From contig NZ_JAAAPL010000001.1 in the NCBI RefSeq assembly GCF_011317445.1, positions 1,116,001 to 1,180,000 of the forward strand: a stretch of 64,000 bases of DNA. The letters run 5' to 3'. The notes beneath the pieces are model-generated. The model made no database searches. It was not told the origin of the DNA and saw only the letters and a program-made list of their open reading frames with translations. Made by a program: the position numbers and the translations under genes. Positions 63,622-64,000 of this stretch are shown here, piece by piece (the stretch's first letter is position 1; each line of letters starts with the position of its first letter). This DNA is from Chelativorans multitrophicus. GTDB taxonomy: Bacteria > Pseudomonadota > Alphaproteobacteria > Rhizobiales > Rhizobiaceae.

Positions 63622-64000
63622 TCAGATTACCACGACCTTGGTGCCGACGGAAACACGTTCATACAAATCTATCACATCTTCGTTGCGCATCCGGATGCAG
63701 CCCGACGAGACGGCCTGGCCAATCGTCCACGGCGCGTTGGTGCCGTGTATGCGGTAGAGCGTCGAGCCGAGATACAGCGCGCGGGCACCGAGCGGGTTTT
63801 GCGGGCCGCCCTTGACGAGGGTCGGCAAGATTTTCCCATTTTTCCTTTCCCGGGCGATCATTTCCGCGGGCGGGCGCCAATCGGGCCACTCGCGCTTGGC
63901 TGTGACCTTATGAGTGCCCGTCCAGCCGAAACCGTCCTTACCGACACCGACGCCATAGCGCCGCGCCTGACCGTCCTTCAGCACGAGGTAAAGGAAGCGC
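63622..64000 (-). CDS. L,D-transpeptidase (YkuD domain), 5' end beyond the window
   Basis: A peptidoglycan L,D-transpeptidase fragment. The frame is open to the window edge (RFLYLVLKDGQARRYGVGVG), so the true start lies outside. Catalytic region: YRIHGTNAPWTIGQAV and SSGCIRMRNEDV, with the nucleophilic Cys. The C-terminus is complete (VGTKVVVI). It is convergent with glcF. Confidence 0.92.
   Translation of the reverse strand, partial: RFLYLVLKDGQARRYGVGVGKDGFGWTGTHKVTAKREWPDWRPPAEMIARERKNGKILPTLVKGGPQNPLGARALYLGSTLYRIHGTNAPWTIGQAVSSGCIRMRNEDVIDLYERVSVGTKVVVI

Noticed and set aside
1-64000. tRNA, rRNA, CRISPR arrays, insertion sequences
   Set aside because: Intergenic stretches were read on both strands. 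No cloverleaf, rRNA, regularly spaced repeat array or transposase was seen; short divergent tRNAs could be missed without a covariance search.

Overview
The window looks like a chromosomal segment of a GC-rich alphaproteobacterium of the order Hyphomicrobiales, most likely a Phyllobacteriaceae-type genus (Mesorhizobium, Chelativorans, Nitratireductor or Aquamicrobium kind). This rests on the short HisG with a HisZ partner, the rpmH-rnpA-yidC-engB-argB and dapD-dapE-truA-fmt-def neighbourhoods, a plant-type glutamate-cysteine ligase, and the palindromic intergenic repeats. The genus is an inference. No rRNA, tRNA, CRISPR array, phage gene, transposase or integrase was seen.

Layout. 1-5483 is core: the 3'-truncated end of a HAD hydrolase gene, hisS-hisZ-hisG, and convergent rmuC. 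5484-33566 is a block of about 28 kb of purely catabolic and transport genes lying between rmuC and def, with three modules. Module A (5824-13605) is a leftward operon (TIM-barrel epimerase, SDR, carboxymuconolactone decarboxylase-like protein, NIPSNAP, TctB-TctA-TctC) facing a rightward D-2-hydroxyacid dehydrogenase and IclR regulator. Module B (13592-18449) is a leftward operon: rhodanese-type sulfurtransferase, fused FAD/[4Fe-4S] D-2-hydroxyacid dehydrogenase, and a beta-lactamase-fold hydrolase. The control regions of A and B share the inverted repeat TTGCT-N5-AGCAA, and both leftward operons appear to start at TTG codons, so they look like one regulon, perhaps under the IclR protein. Module C (18771-33366) is a LysR regulator facing a peptide ABC importer (binding protein, two permeases, two ATPases), a fused HyuA-HyuB ATP-dependent cyclic-amide hydrolase, an M81 (MlrC-like) peptidase, an alanine racemase and a DadA-like FAD oxidase. 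It reads as a complete route for importing an unusual peptide or cyclic amide, opening it, and racemising and oxidising the amino acid released.

33567-52483 returns to core order: def, fmt, truA, dapE, dapD, a pyrimidine-nucleotidase-type HAD protein, argB, engB, yidC, rnpA, rpmH, gshA and rsmE. Accessory genes are interleaved: a GNAT, a LOG-family protein, a copper module (DUF2946-like protein plus a YcnI-PCuAC fusion), a diguanylate cyclase, MsrB, and a CatB/Vat-type acetyltransferase.

52736-63532 is devoted mainly to 2-hydroxyacid oxidation. A FadR-type GntR regulator, lutABC (L-lactate oxidation) and a metallophosphoesterase read leftward. A DUF3422 gene, glcD, glcE, a small membrane protein and glcF (glycolate oxidase) read rightward. 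Matching 23-base operators of the form ACTGGT-N11-[AT]CCA[AG]T lie before the regulator gene and before glcD, which suggests joint control of lactate and glycolate oxidation. The window ends inside an L,D-transpeptidase gene.
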